Both the position numbers and the translations under genes were made by a program. A stretch of DNA of 9,043 nucleotides from Steroidobacteraceae bacterium (lineage in GTDB: Bacteria; Pseudomonadota; Gammaproteobacteria; Steroidobacterales; Steroidobacteraceae), in the NCBI GenBank assembly GCA_023253235.1, contig JALRHE010000103.1, positions 1 to 9,043 on the forward strand, given 5' to 3'. The notes below the pieces were generated by a model, which was given only the letters and a program-made list of their open reading frames with translations, was not told where the DNA came from and did no database searches. Shown piece by piece: positions 1-6,819 of this stretch (its first letter is position 1; each line of letters begins with the position of its first letter).

Positions 1-210
1 GAAGGCGACTGGGTCAGCATGGCCGTTCCCTCCGACGGCAGCTACGGGATCCCGGCGGGCGTGATATACGGTTACCCCGTCACGTGCAGGGGGGGCGACT
101 ACCAGATCGTGCAGGGCCTCGCGATCGACGAATTCAGCCGTCAGCGCATGGATGCAACGCACAAGGAGTTGCTGGAAGAGCGCGACGGCGTGAAGGACCT
201 GCTCGGCTGA
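1..210 (+). CDS. mdh: Malate dehydrogenase, C-terminal fragment
   Basis: The reading frame is open from base 1 and ends at TGA 208-210, so only about the last 69 residues are present and the start lies outside the window. The visible part contains VSMAVPSDGSYGIPAG, then YPVTCRGGDYQIVQGL, and ends in a helix with ELLEERDGVKDLLG. This is the C-terminal part of the NAD-dependent malate dehydrogenase of about 328 residues found in many beta- and gammaproteobacteria (lactate/malate dehydrogenase superfamily). The enzyme interconverts malate and oxaloacetate in the TCA cycle, in the cytoplasm. The catalytic His/Asp/Arg residues are upstream and cannot be checked. An in-frame ATG at 19 is internal, not a start. 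The gene is followed by a strong terminator, so it is transcriptionally separate from fadE. Confidence 0.9.
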   Translation, partial: EGDWVSMAVPSDGSYGIPAGVIYGYPVTCRGGDYQIVQGLAIDEFSRQRMDATHKELLEERDGVKDLLG

Positions 211-239
211 TACAGAAGGTCCCACAGGATCTTCATCGG

Positions 240-266
240 GAGGGGCCTAGCGGCCCCTCTTTTTTT
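240..266 (+). terminator. Intrinsic (Rho-independent) terminator after mdh
   Basis: A perfect 8-bp GC-rich stem (GAGGGGCC at 240-247 pairing with GGCCCCTC at 252-259) with a TAGC tetraloop is followed directly by seven T residues (260-266). It lies 30 nt after the mdh stop and 25 nt before the fadE start, so it should end mdh transcription and insulate fadE. The textbook form makes the call secure from sequence alone. Confidence 0.9.
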
Positions 267-291
267 GCCCGACCTCTTGTAGGCTATCGCT

Positions 292-2835
292 ATGACTAAC
301 GCGATCATCTCCATCACCTTGGCCCTCCTCGCTGCCTGGGCGCTCACTGCGACCGGCGGCATCATCGCTCTGCTATTCGTGGCAGCTGTGCTGTATCTCG
401 CCTATAAGCGACTCAGCTTGCTGGCCTTCACGGCCACGTTCTTCGTTTTGTTGACTGCCTACAGCGCTGCCGGCGATCCGGCGGGCATCTGGAAGGGGAT
501 TCTTTGGCTCCTCTTCTTTGTGTTGGTGGCGTTCAACATCCATCCGCTGCGAAAAGCCGTAATCACGCGGCCGTTCATGAAGATCTATCGACGTATGTTG
601 CCGTCGATGTCATCCACCGAACGCGAGGCACTCGAAGCCGGTACCGTTTGGTGGGACGGCGAACTATTCACCGGCAATCCGAACTGGTCGAAGTTGCTCG
701 GCGCCAAGACACCGCGACTTACCGCTGAGGAGCAGGCCTTCCTCGACGGTCCCTGCGAAGAACTGTGCCGCATGATCGACGACTTCGACATTACGCACCG
801 TCGTGGCGACATGCCGCCAGAAATTTGGGAGTTTCTGAAAAACCAAGGCTTCTTCTCGATGATCATCCAGAAGAAGTACGGCGGACTGGAATTTTCCGCT
901 TACGCTCACTCGTGTGTGCTCGCCAAACTGTCGAGTCGCAGCGCCGTGGTCTCCTCGACGGTCGCGGTTCCCAACTCGCTCGGTCCGGGAGAGCTACTAC
1001 AGCACTACGGAACCGAAGAACAAAAAAATCATTACCTCCCACGTCTCGCCCGTGGGGAAGACATCCCTTGCTTTGCACTCACGGGTCCACGTGCTGGCTC
1101 CGACGCGGCCTCATTGCCTGATACGGGTGTGATCTGTCGCGGGCACTGGCAAGGACAGGAGATCGTTGGCATCCGTCTGAACTTCTCCAAGCGCTACATC
1201 ACACTCGCTCCGGTGGCGACCGTCATCGGTCTCGCATTCCGATTGTTTGATCCGGAACGACTGCTCGGTGATCGTGAGGATATCGGTATCACCTGTGCAT
1301 TGATTCCGCGCAACACAGCGGGCGTTTCGATCGGGCGACGACACTTCCCTCTCAACGTGCCATTCCAGAATGGCCCCATCCAGGGCGAAAACGTTTTTGT
1401 ACCGCTCGAATTCATCATCGGTGGACCTAAGATGGCTGGGCAAGGCTGGCGAATGCTGGTTGAGCAGTTGTCGGTCGGACGTTGCATTTCTTTGCCCTCG
1501 AGCGGAACGGGCGGGGGTAAAGCGGCTGTCTTCGCTACCGGTGCCTACTCGCGTATCCGTCGGCAATTCAACATGCCGGTGGGGCAATTCGAAGGCATCG
1601 AGAGTGTCATCGCTAGAATGGTCGGGCTCACCTACACCATGGACGCCGCACGATCCGTGACGGCAGGCGCCATCGACGGTGGTGAAAAGCCGTCAGTGCC
1701 ATCAGCGATGCTGAAGTACCACGTAACCGAAATGAGTCGCATGGTCGCGAACGACGCCATGGACGTACACGGCGGTAAAGGCATCTGCCTCGGTCCGAAA
1801 AACTACCTCGGTCGCGGCTATCAAGTGGTGCCGGTTGCGATCACCGTCGAGGGAGCCAACATTCTCACTCGCAGTTTGATCATCTTCGGACAAGGTGCAA
1901 TTCGCTGCCATCCGTTCGTACTCAAGGAAATGGAAGCCGCACGAAATCCAGATCGGAAGCGCGGGGTAGATGACTTTGACACTGCACTCTTCGGGCACGT
2001 CGGCTTTACCTTGAGTAACGCCGTCAGATCTTTTGTGATGGCCTTAACCAACGCGCGCTTTACGGCAGCGCCCGAGGTCGGCCCCGCGACACGCTACTAT
2101 CAGCATATCGTACGTTTTTCCGCGAGCTTCGCTTTCGCGGTAGACGTTGCCATGTTGTCTTTAGGCGGCTATCTCAAGAAAAAGGAAAATCTCTCGGCTC
2201 GGCTCGGCGATGTACTGTCGTATATGTATCTTGCCTCGATGGTCTTGAAGCACTACGAGAATCAGGGCCGTCGCCAAGAAGACCTGCCCATCGTCGAATG
2301 GGCATGCCGTCACTTGCTCTATCAAGCTCAAGAGCAACTGCACGGTTTCCTGAGAAACTTCCCGAATAGATTCTTGGCTGCCGCGATGCGCTTTTTGATT
2401 TTCCCGCGCGGCTTGCAGTATTCGGCTCCCGACGATCGGCTCGGTCGCAAACTCGCCGCACTCGTCACGTCACCGACCGACACTCGAGATCGTCTCTGCT
2501 ATCCGGTTTACCGACGAATTGAACAAGGTAATGCTCTCGGCTTGCTGCAGGAAGTTCTCGAGATGGCTGAGCGTGCCGAGAGTCTCGAGAAGCGCATTCG
2601 CGTCGAGGGCGTGAAGACGGGCCGTATTCACGCCTTGGATCTGCCGGGACAAATTCTCGAAGCACAAGCGATCGGCATCATCAACGCCGACGAAGCGGTT
2701 TGGCTGCGCGCCTACGATCGCAAAGTCATGGGCCTGATCCACGTCGATGATTTTGCGCCAGATGAACTTGGCACCCAGTCTCAACCCCGCGTACGCGTGT
2801 CGCTGAATATGGACGAACACGACGTCGTGTCGTGA
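292..2835 (+). CDS. fadE: Acyl-CoA dehydrogenase FadE (membrane-associated, with DUF1974)
   Basis: FadE catalyses the first, FAD-dependent oxidation of fatty acyl-CoA to trans-2-enoyl-CoA in beta-oxidation. The 847-residue product matches E. coli FadE (about 814 residues) along its length. The N-terminus has hydrophobic helices at about 4-20, 22-37, 43-60 and 66-83. Conserved FadE blocks follow: YGGLEFSAYAHS near 196-207, VPNSLGPGELLQHYGT near 226-241, FALTGPRAGSDA at 261-272, and GRRHFPLNVPFQNGP. The block ITVEGANILTRS carries Glu520, the expected catalytic base by position in the acyl-CoA dehydrogenase family. Residues from about 560 to the end form the DUF1974 domain typical of FadE. The start at 292 keeps the membrane helices; the next ATG is about 95 codons in and would remove them. 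No good Shine-Dalgarno precedes 292. The stop overlaps the GTG start of the next gene, suggesting an operon. Confidence 0.97.
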   Translation: MTNAIISITLALLAAWALTATGGIIALLFVAAVLYLAYKRLSLLAFTATFFVLLTAYSAAGDPAGIWKGILWLLFFVLVAFNIHPLRKAVITRPFMKIYRRMLPSMSSTEREALEAGTVWWDGELFTGNPNWSKLLGAKTPRLTAEEQAFLDGPCEELCRMIDDFDITHRRGDMPPEIWEFLKNQGFFSMIIQKKYGGLEFSAYAHSCVLAKLSSRSAVVSSTVAVPNSLGPGELLQHYGTEEQKNHYLPRLARGEDIPCFALTGPRAGSDAASLPDTGVICRGHWQGQEIVGIRLNFSKRYITLAPVATVIGLAFRLFDPERLLGDREDIGITCALIPRNTAGVSIGRRHFPLNVPFQNGPIQGENVFVPLEFIIGGPKMAGQGWRMLVEQLSVGRCISLPSSGTGGGKAAVFATGAYSRIRRQFNMPVGQFEGIESVIARMVGLTYTMDAARSVTAGAIDGGEKPSVPSAMLKYHVTEMSRMVANDAMDVHGGKGICLGPKNYLGRGYQVVPVAITVEGANILTRSLIIFGQGAIRCHPFVLKEMEAARNPDRKRGVDDFDTALFGHVGFTLSNAVRSFVMALTNARFTAAPEVGPATRYYQHIVRFSASFAFAVDVAMLSLGGYLKKKENLSARLGDVLSYMYLASMVLKHYENQGRRQEDLPIVEWACRHLLYQAQEQLHGFLRNFPNRFLAAAMRFLIFPRGLQYSAPDDRLGRKLAALVTSPTDTRDRLCYPVYRRIEQGNALGLLQEVLEMAERAESLEKRIRVEGVKTGRIHALDLPGQILEAQAIGIINADEAVWLRAYDRKVMGLIHVDDFAPDELGTQSQPRVRVSLNMDEHDVVS

Positions 2836-3647
2836 ACTGTCTGAACTGCAGTGCCCCGCTGACTGGTGCATTTTGCGCCAGTTGCGGGCAGCGACATGTG
2901 TCCAAGCCGCCGACTGTCGCACACCTACTGGAAGAGACGGTTGAGACACTCACGCATGCCGATTCCCGTCTGTGGATCACGCTGCGTTATTTATTGAGAA
3001 AACCGGGTCTTCTCACTCGCGAGTACTTCGCTGGGCGACGCAACTCCTATCTGCCGCCGATCCGGCTTTACCTGATCATCAGTGTCGTGTTTTTCCTACT
3101 GGCGTCGCTACCCGATAATGACAAGAGCGCACAGAACCCCATTGAGATCGACTCCGATAGTCAAATTTGCGAAGTGGATTACAACGGCCCGTTTGCAAAT
3201 TTCGTAGAGCCTCGATTTCGTGCGGCATGCGCACAATTGAAAACGGATAACGGTGCGCGCTTGGTTGCAAGCTTTCAGCGCAATGTGCCGAAGGCGATGT
3301 TTGTCCTTCTACCTGCGTTTGCAGGGTTGATGATGCTGTTTTTTTGGCACCCACGTCGTCTATATGTTGAGCACCTGCTCTTTCTGGTACACAACCATAG
3401 CGCCATCTTCGCTGCCCTGATACTCGACACCTTGTCGGGTTTTGTTTTGCCGGCGAGTGTAGGTGGCTGGTTCAGTACGGCGCTCGTCGTCTATCTCGTG
3501 TGGTACTGCTGGCGTGCGCTGCGAATTGTTTACGAAAAGCCGATCGGAAAAACCTGGGCTCTCTTCATCGGCCTTGGGTTTCTGTACAGCGTCCTTGCAA
3601 CAATAACGCTGATAGTGACTGGCTTTGCTTCGTTCCTCGCCGGCTGA
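2832..3647 (+). CDS. DUF3667 family zinc-ribbon membrane protein
   Basis: A protein of 271 residues whose function I do not know. It begins with a zinc-ribbon-like motif, CLNC at residues 3-6 and CASCGQ at 15-20, so the four cysteines C3, C6, C15 and C18 could bind one metal ion. The block YFAGRRNSYLPPIRLYLI at about 65-82 is characteristic of DUF3667 proteins and leads into a first membrane helix (about 76-93). A polar, probably extracytoplasmic loop follows (about 95-150), then further helices at about 153-171, 182-205, 213-229 and 241-268. A histidine-rich YVEHLLFLVHNHS lies at 178-190. The start is GTG at 2832, overlapping the fadE stop by 4 nt (GTGA); without a clear Shine-Dalgarno this suggests translational coupling. 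Co-expression with fadE hints at a membrane or lipid role, but that is inference. Confidence 0.85.
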   Translation: MNCLNCSAPLTGAFCASCGQRHVSKPPTVAHLLEETVETLTHADSRLWITLRYLLRKPGLLTREYFAGRRNSYLPPIRLYLIISVVFFLLASLPDNDKSAQNPIEIDSDSQICEVDYNGPFANFVEPRFRAACAQLKTDNGARLVASFQRNVPKAMFVLLPAFAGLMMLFFWHPRRLYVEHLLFLVHNHSAIFAALILDTLSGFVLPASVGGWFSTALVVYLVWYCWRALRIVYEKPIGKTWALFIGLGFLYSVLATITLIVTGFASFLAG

Positions 3648-3650
3648 AAG

Positions 3651-4862
3651 ATGTCCCGTCCGCTCCGGGTCATTTTGCATGTCGATATGGATGCGTTCTA
3701 CGCGTCAGTCGAGCAGCGAGATCATCCGGAGTTGCGTGGCAAACCGTTGATCGTCGGCGGTACAAGCGGTCGAGGCGTTGTCGCTGCCGCAAGCTACGAG
3801 GTGCGAGCATTCGGCGTGCGCTCTGCCATGCCTGTGAGTCGCGCTTTGCAGCTATGCCCCGACGCGGTTTGTGTGCGGCCGCGTATGGCGAGATACGCAG
3901 AAGTTTCGGCGCAGATATTCGACGTTTTCCACGAGTTCACGCCCTTGGTCGAAGGTCTGTCGCTCGATGAAGCTTACCTCGATGTCACGGCAAGTCTGGC
4001 ACTGAAGGGCGATGCCATCTCGATTGCACGAGAAATCAAACACTTGATACGTGAGCGCACCGGCCTCAATGCTTCGGTCGGCGTCGCACCGAATAAGCTG
4101 GTGGCGAAAATCGCATCCGATCTCGACAAGCCCGATGGGCTCACAGTTGTCGCGCCGGATCGAGTTGTCGAAACGCTCGCACCACTCTCCATCAAACGGC
4201 TGCCTGGACTTGGACGCAAGAAGGGGGACGAACTACTCGCAGTCGGCGTCAAGACCATCGGCGATCTCCAAAAGGCATCAGATGGCCAAATGGAGCGATG
4301 GTTCGGACGGCACGCCCTGCATTGGCGAGCCCGCGCTTGCGGAATCGATGATCGCGCGGTCGAGCCGGAGCATGACGAGAAATCGGTGAGTAACGAGCAA
4401 ACCTACGCCACGGACCTCGTAGACGAGAGACAAATGTTGGCTGAGATCAGCGCTCTTAGCGACAAGGTGAGCAGCCGGCTGCGCCGAAAGGGGCTTCGCG
4501 CTCGCTGCGTCGGTATCAAGATTCGGCGCGCCGACTTTGTCACCTTCAGTCGTCAGAAGACTTTGGCTTCGGCCACGGATGAAACCCGTATCATCCTGAT
4601 GACGGCCGATGAATTATTGCGTGCGTTTTTGCGCGAAAAACCCCGCACTAAAGTTAGGCTACTGGGTGTTGTCACGTCCGAATTCGGTCTCGATGACCAA
4701 CCGGATCTTTTTTCGCAAGCAGATAAAACGACCGCTGCAATAGACAGTGCGGTCGATGCTATCCGACAAAAGTTTGGTGGCGCCGCTGTCGCTCGTGCAA
4801 GCGGCCTGCTAAGACAGGGTGACGGTTCGCGATCGACACCATCCCGTCGACGCGAAGACTAA
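3651..4862 (+). CDS. dinB: DNA polymerase IV (Y-family, DinB)
   Basis: A Y-family translesion DNA polymerase of 403 residues. Metal-binding and catalytic acidic residues are present: HVDMDAFYASVEQ with D12 and D14 near the N-terminus, and SLDEAYLDVT with D106 and E107. The fingers block VVAAASYEVRAFGVRSAMP is present, as is the helix-hairpin-helix-like KRLPGLGRKKGDELLAVGV. The little-finger domain follows (about 240-345). QPDLF at 350-354 fits the beta-clamp-binding pentapeptide (QL[SD]LF type). It is followed by a tail with AIDSAVDAIRQKFGG, common in DinB homologues, and a basic end. The ATG at 3651 lies 3 nt after the preceding stop, so it is probably co-transcribed with fadE and the DUF3667 gene. 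No LexA-type box is seen just upstream. The 3' end overlaps the convergent rhombosortase gene by 54 nt. Confidence 0.97.
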   Translation: MSRPLRVILHVDMDAFYASVEQRDHPELRGKPLIVGGTSGRGVVAAASYEVRAFGVRSAMPVSRALQLCPDAVCVRPRMARYAEVSAQIFDVFHEFTPLVEGLSLDEAYLDVTASLALKGDAISIAREIKHLIRERTGLNASVGVAPNKLVAKIASDLDKPDGLTVVAPDRVVETLAPLSIKRLPGLGRKKGDELLAVGVKTIGDLQKASDGQMERWFGRHALHWRARACGIDDRAVEPEHDEKSVSNEQTYATDLVDERQMLAEISALSDKVSSRLRRKGLRARCVGIKIRRADFVTFSRQKTLASATDETRIILMTADELLRAFLREKPRTKVRLLGVVTSEFGLDDQPDLFSQADKTTAAIDSAVDAIRQKFGGAAVARASGLLRQGDGSRSTPSRRRED

Positions 4863-5390
4863 TCCGCAAAGCACACCAGCGACGACGCCAAACACATGTG
4901 CGTCGGTCACAACCGTCGCACCACCGACCAGCAAAATCGGCGCCGAAAACTGCTCGAAAATCAGCTTCAGAATGCCCGCGAGAGCGGCCCAGCGCGCGAA
5001 GCGCTCACCATCGAGTACTTTTACGGTGATACCGGCCGCCGCCAAGGCATGAATCAGTGCCGAGGCACCAACGTACCACTCAAAGTGGGTCAGCCACCAT
5101 AACCCAAGATCGATCGAGACGATCGCGGCTACGGCAACGATCATCCAGCCAATCATCGTGAGGGACGTAGACAACCAAGCAGCAACCAACAGAAAACCAG
5201 CGGCATTCAGCAAGGCATGATTTAGATCGAGATGTACCCAGTGAGCACACCAACTACGCCATAGCCACTCGATAGCGGGCGCCTCGCGGGACCAGCGCAA
5301 CATCTCACGGGTTGACTCAGATAGCAGGCCCCCTGCGAGAATCAGGAGAGAGATCAGCCCCGCCGTGATCAGATGGTATCGTCGCGACAC
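4809..5390 (-). CDS. rrtA: Rhombosortase-like rhomboid intramembrane serine protease
   Basis: A protein of 193 residues, almost all hydrophobic helices, with the rhomboid signatures in order: HLDLNHALLNAAGFLL (H53, N57, H58), then YVGASALIHALAAAG with the expected catalytic Ser110 in a GxS motif and H114, then DAHVFGVVAGVLCG with the expected catalytic His165. The short length, the GxSA...H form and the AHxxG block fit the rhombosortase subfamily better than GlpG. Rhombosortases cleave the C-terminal GlyGly-CTERM tail of exported proteins at the inner membrane, before surface anchoring or release. No GlyGly-CTERM protein is visible here. The start is GTG at 5390, inside the last codons of the phosphopantetheinyl transferase gene (22-nt overlap), with no Shine-Dalgarno, so it is probably coupled to that gene. 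The subfamily call is from motif pattern only; generic rhomboid is the fallback. Confidence 0.8.
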   Translation of the reverse strand: MSRRYHLITAGLISLLILAGGLLSESTREMLRWSREAPAIEWLWRSWCAHWVHLDLNHALLNAAGFLLVAAWLSTSLTMIGWMIVAVAAIVSIDLGLWWLTHFEWYVGASALIHALAAAGITVKVLDGERFARWAALAGILKLIFEQFSAPILLVGGATVVTDAHVFGVVAGVLCGLVFASTGWCRSRTVTLS

Positions 5391-6163
5391 AGTCGATACT
5401 GGCGAACGTGACTGATCGGTGCAGCGCTCGCCAGCGCGGCATATCCGGGAGATGGCAGATCAAGACTTCGGATCTCGAGATCATCCAACCGCATCGACCC
5501 GTCTAACCCAACTGCGTAATCACGCGCGGGCGTGGTGAATCCATCACCACGACACTTGAGATAAGCCTCCTTACGCGTCCATATCCGCAGGAACGCCTCA
5601 TCACGTGCCGCCTCGGATATCTCACTTGCTTGACTCAGCAGTAGCCGCTCGTCCGTCGTGAAGACGCGTGTCGACAGCTGCTGCGCTCTTGGTACAGATC
5701 GAGGAACTTCGATATCCACGCCGATGCGCACGCTCAAACTCGTACCGACGAGCAAGACGTTGTCGCTATGACTCAAATTGAAGTGGCAACGCTGATGAGG
5801 AGTCACCAAGGTCGGTTTACCGTGCTCGTCGATCCGGAAGCGCAGGATCGCAGGTTGCACGCGAAGCAGCGCGCCCAATATGCGGCGCAATACCACGCGG
5901 GAACTGATGAACCGCTCCCTGACCCGTCCCTCAGGCTTGCGCGCCGCCCTATCCCAATCGAGTTGATCCAGACAATCCTTCGAATCTCGAGCGGAGTCTG
6001 CCCATTGATCAAGCTCGGTCAACCACAAACTACAGCTCTCAGCTGGAATAACCGCTGAAACAGAGTGCAGGGAACCGGGGGAGACCGCGAGCCAGGATGA
6101 ATCGTCGGTAGGCACGATGCGCGCGACTATGCCGCGCAGCCTCGGACCATGCAATACTCGCAT
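5369..6163 (-). CDS. 4'-phosphopantetheinyl transferase (Sfp-type superfamily)
   Basis: Transfers the phosphopantetheine arm of coenzyme A to a serine of acyl, peptidyl or aryl carrier proteins, converting apo to holo forms. The 264-residue product has the family motifs: FNLSHSDNVLLVG at 128-140, IGVDIE at 147-152 with D150 and E152 as expected Mg/CoA-binding residues, and WTRKEAYLK at 195-203 with the conserved K198, E199 and K203. RERFISSRVVLRRILG near 82-97 is the helix typical of Sfp-like enzymes. Recognisable homology begins only near residue 45, so the first ~40 residues are an unusual extension and the true start may be later, for example GTG at codon 17. No Shine-Dalgarno is seen at the ATG. 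It overlaps the downstream rhombosortase gene by 22 nt. Whether it serves fatty acid, polyketide or other carrier proteins cannot be told from this window. Confidence 0.9.
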   Translation of the reverse strand: MRVLHGPRLRGIVARIVPTDDSSWLAVSPGSLHSVSAVIPAESCSLWLTELDQWADSARDSKDCLDQLDWDRAARKPEGRVRERFISSRVVLRRILGALLRVQPAILRFRIDEHGKPTLVTPHQRCHFNLSHSDNVLLVGTSLSVRIGVDIEVPRSVPRAQQLSTRVFTTDERLLLSQASEISEAARDEAFLRIWTRKEAYLKCRGDGFTTPARDYAVGLDGSMRLDDLEIRSLDLPSPGYAALASAAPISHVRQYRLCRDDTI

Positions 6164-6178
6164 CTGGAAAGGGGGACA

Positions 6179-6194
6179 CCGCGGATTTCCGCGG
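6179..6194. promoter_or_regulatory. Near-palindrome in the divergent intergenic gap (candidate operator or hairpin)
   Basis: CCGCGGATTTCCGCGG is symmetric at 14 of 16 positions; two CCGCGG (SacII-like) hexamers flank ATTT. It lies in the 41-nt gap between the divergent phosphopantetheinyl transferase and gspB starts, where a shared operator would be expected. It could also form a 7-bp hairpin with a TT loop in the gspB leader, ending 10 nt before its ATG and so close to the ribosome-binding region. No convincing -35/-10 pair was found. Role unproven; chance in GC-rich DNA is possible. Confidence 0.35.
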
Positions 6195-6204
6195 CCGTAT
6201 ACGC

Positions 6205-6819
6205 ATGTCTTTCATTCTCGATGCGCTGAAAAAATCTGAAGAAGAGCGGCTTCGTCAACAAAATCCGTCGACGCTGCCAACGGCTTTGCCGCGCTCGAGC
6301 GGTGGTACGCCGACATGGGTCTGGGCGCTGCTTGGACTACTAGCCGTCAACCTTGTGGTTCTGGCGGTCGTACTGTTGAGGCCTCCAGCTGAAACACCGG
6401 GAGTAACAGCGGCCCCGGCCGTTGTCGCCTTGCCGACAGAAACAATCACGATGACCACTCCCTCGGTCGCAGAGTCGAATGCCGCAGATTCTGCGCCAGT
6501 GCAGAGCATGCCCGCACAAAACATGCCCATACCGAACACGCCGCCACAAAGCGCAACCGTGATGACACCGGCTCGGTCGCTAAATGCCGTGCCGACTCGT
6601 GATCAACAGCTCGCGGTCGGTGCAAATCTGCCGCCCGCAACACTGAATCTTCATGTCTTCGACGCCGATCCGACCAAGCGCTTCGTACTGCTGAATGGTG
6701 AACGCCTGCGTGAAGGTGAGACGAGTCGTGATGGACTCCAAGTTATGTCCATCACACCCGAAGGAGTCGTCTTGTCTTACGGTAACTCCTCGTTTGCCGT
6801 TTCGATCGAGGATCGATGA
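6205..6819 (+). CDS. gspB: Type II secretion system assembly protein GspB
   Basis: A bitopic inner-membrane protein of 204 residues. It opens with MSFILDALKKSEEERLRQQ, the hallmark N-terminus of the GspB/ExeB family. A single membrane helix follows at about 36-58, then a Pro/Ala/Thr/Met-rich, low-complexity periplasmic linker (about 60-145). The C-terminal T2SSB-type domain (about 146-200) contains LNLHVFDADPTKRFVLLNG, REGE and ITPEGVVLSY. In known systems GspB works with the ATPase GspA to help insert or assemble the outer-membrane secretin GspD through peptidoglycan. No gspA gene is next to it here, which is unusual where both are known. No clear Shine-Dalgarno precedes the ATG at 6205. The gene ends in an ATGA overlap with the following fusion gene, implying co-transcription and coupling. 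Confidence 0.88.
   Translation: MSFILDALKKSEEERLRQQNPSTLPTALPRSSGGTPTWVWALLGLLAVNLVVLAVVLLRPPAETPGVTAAPAVVALPTETITMTTPSVAESNAADSAPVQSMPAQNMPIPNTPPQSATVMTPARSLNAVPTRDQQLAVGANLPPATLNLHVFDADPTKRFVLLNGERLREGETSRDGLQVMSITPEGVVLSYGNSSFAVSIEDR

Noticed and set aside
1111..1587. 158-codon open frame on the minus strand inside fadE
   Set aside because: It is antisense to strongly conserved FadE sequence, has no recognisable motif and reads as low-complexity Arg/Ser/Thr-rich sequence; a by-product of GC-rich coding DNA.
2470..2949. 159-codon open frame on the minus strand across the fadE/DUF3667 junction
   Set aside because: Both plus-strand genes are well supported by family motifs and a coupled overlap; the antisense product has no family features.
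3582..3589. CTGTACAG palindrome upstream of dinB, considered as a LexA box
   Set aside because: A LexA box of the gammaproteobacterial type needs CTGT and ACAG separated by 8 bases; here there is no spacer, and it lies inside the DUF3667 coding sequence.
3500..3970. 156-codon plus-strand frame spanning the end of the DUF3667 gene and the start of dinB
   Set aside because: Out of frame with both genuine genes; the product is Arg/Ala/Cys-rich with no motif.
6480..6560. Repeated Met-Pro/Gln units (QSMPAQNMPIPNTPPQ) in gspB as a possible tandem repeat
   Set aside because: The units are irregular and fit the usual low-complexity periplasmic linker of GspB proteins; no exact nucleotide repeat is present.
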